This document shows positions 27,429 through 27,500 of a stretch of 27,500 nt of DNA, one piece after another. The position numbers and the translations under genes were made by a program. Source of the DNA: Balamuthia mandrillaris (lineage: Eukaryota > Discosea > Longamoebia > Balamuthiidae). The notes beneath the pieces are model-generated. The model did no database searches, was not told the DNA's origin, and saw only the letters and a list, made by a program, of their open reading frames with translations. Position 1 is the first letter of the stretch. The number at the start of each line of letters is the position of its first letter. The DNA lies in NCBI GenBank assembly GCA_031835245.1, contig JAVKOQ010000407.1:5001-32500 (forward strand), given 5' to 3'.

Positions 27429-27500
27429 TCTTTTCTTTTTTGCAATTTAATGAGAACAAAAAACAATTTTTCTTTCGATTTTCCACTTTTTTCGCCGATC
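27429..27500 (-). promoter_or_regulatory. Upstream region of the reductase gene (incomplete)
   Basis: Only 72 bp before the window edge; AT-rich with A-runs on the minus strand. Assigned by position. Confidence 0.35.

Overview
The window looks like nuclear DNA of a free-living unicellular eukaryote. Genes are split by short GT-AG introns (about 55-300 bp), and all three standard stop codons are used. There is a eukaryotic initiator tRNA-Met, an ALC1/CHD1L-type chromatin remodeler, F-box and Kelch proteins, a LIM protein and a ketopantoate reductase; animals lack the last of these. An amoebozoan (Balamuthia-like or another discosean amoeba) is my best guess, held with low confidence. Introns carry long pyrimidine tracts that almost always lie on the sense strand of the host gene.

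Region 1, 1-7.1 kb, is a mobile-element graveyard. A zinc-ribbon, RNase H-like transposase-type gene runs off the left edge on the minus strand (<1-1768). A heavily decayed relative on the plus strand (about 3425-5450) lies between two inverted arms of about 230 bp (2614-2846 and 5688-5918), giving a 3.3 kb terminal-inverted-repeat transposon. A separate repeat of about 180 bp occurs at 2428-2608 and again inside the decayed transposase at 4113-4291. At about 6800-7090 lies a Ty3/gypsy-type integrase fossil. From 7.1 to 8.1 kb there is only AT-rich sequence and a GA-rich tract.

Region 2, 8.2-14.8 kb, is a tandem family of F-box + SPRY genes, probably substrate adaptors of SCF ubiquitin ligases of FBXO45-like architecture. 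Three lie on the minus strand (8212-9288, 9802-11261, 11492-12838) and one on the plus strand (13442-14809). Intact members share five exons and four phase-1 introns. The first copy has lost parts of exons 2 and 3 and carries an in-frame TAG. An intronless mosaic scrap of the family lies at 9364-9640. A broken piece of a mitochondrial aspartate/glutamate-type carrier sits between the divergent members at about 13025-13270. The plus-strand member uses a GC-AG first intron.

Region 3, 15.1-27.4 kb, is ordinary gene-dense host DNA: an initiator tRNA-Met (minus), an intronless F-box-like/Kelch gene (minus), an AlkB-like 2-oxoglutarate oxygenase-type gene (minus), an 11-exon ALC1-like remodeler with macro and C-terminal BRCT domains (plus), a coiled-coil/LIM protein (plus), and a five-exon ketopantoate reductase with a hydrophobic C-terminal tail (minus). 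The AlkB-like and ALC1-like genes are head to head across 229 bp. Because ALC1 acts in PARP-dependent repair and AlkB folds are known from alkylation repair, a shared damage-related promoter is an attractive but unproven idea.
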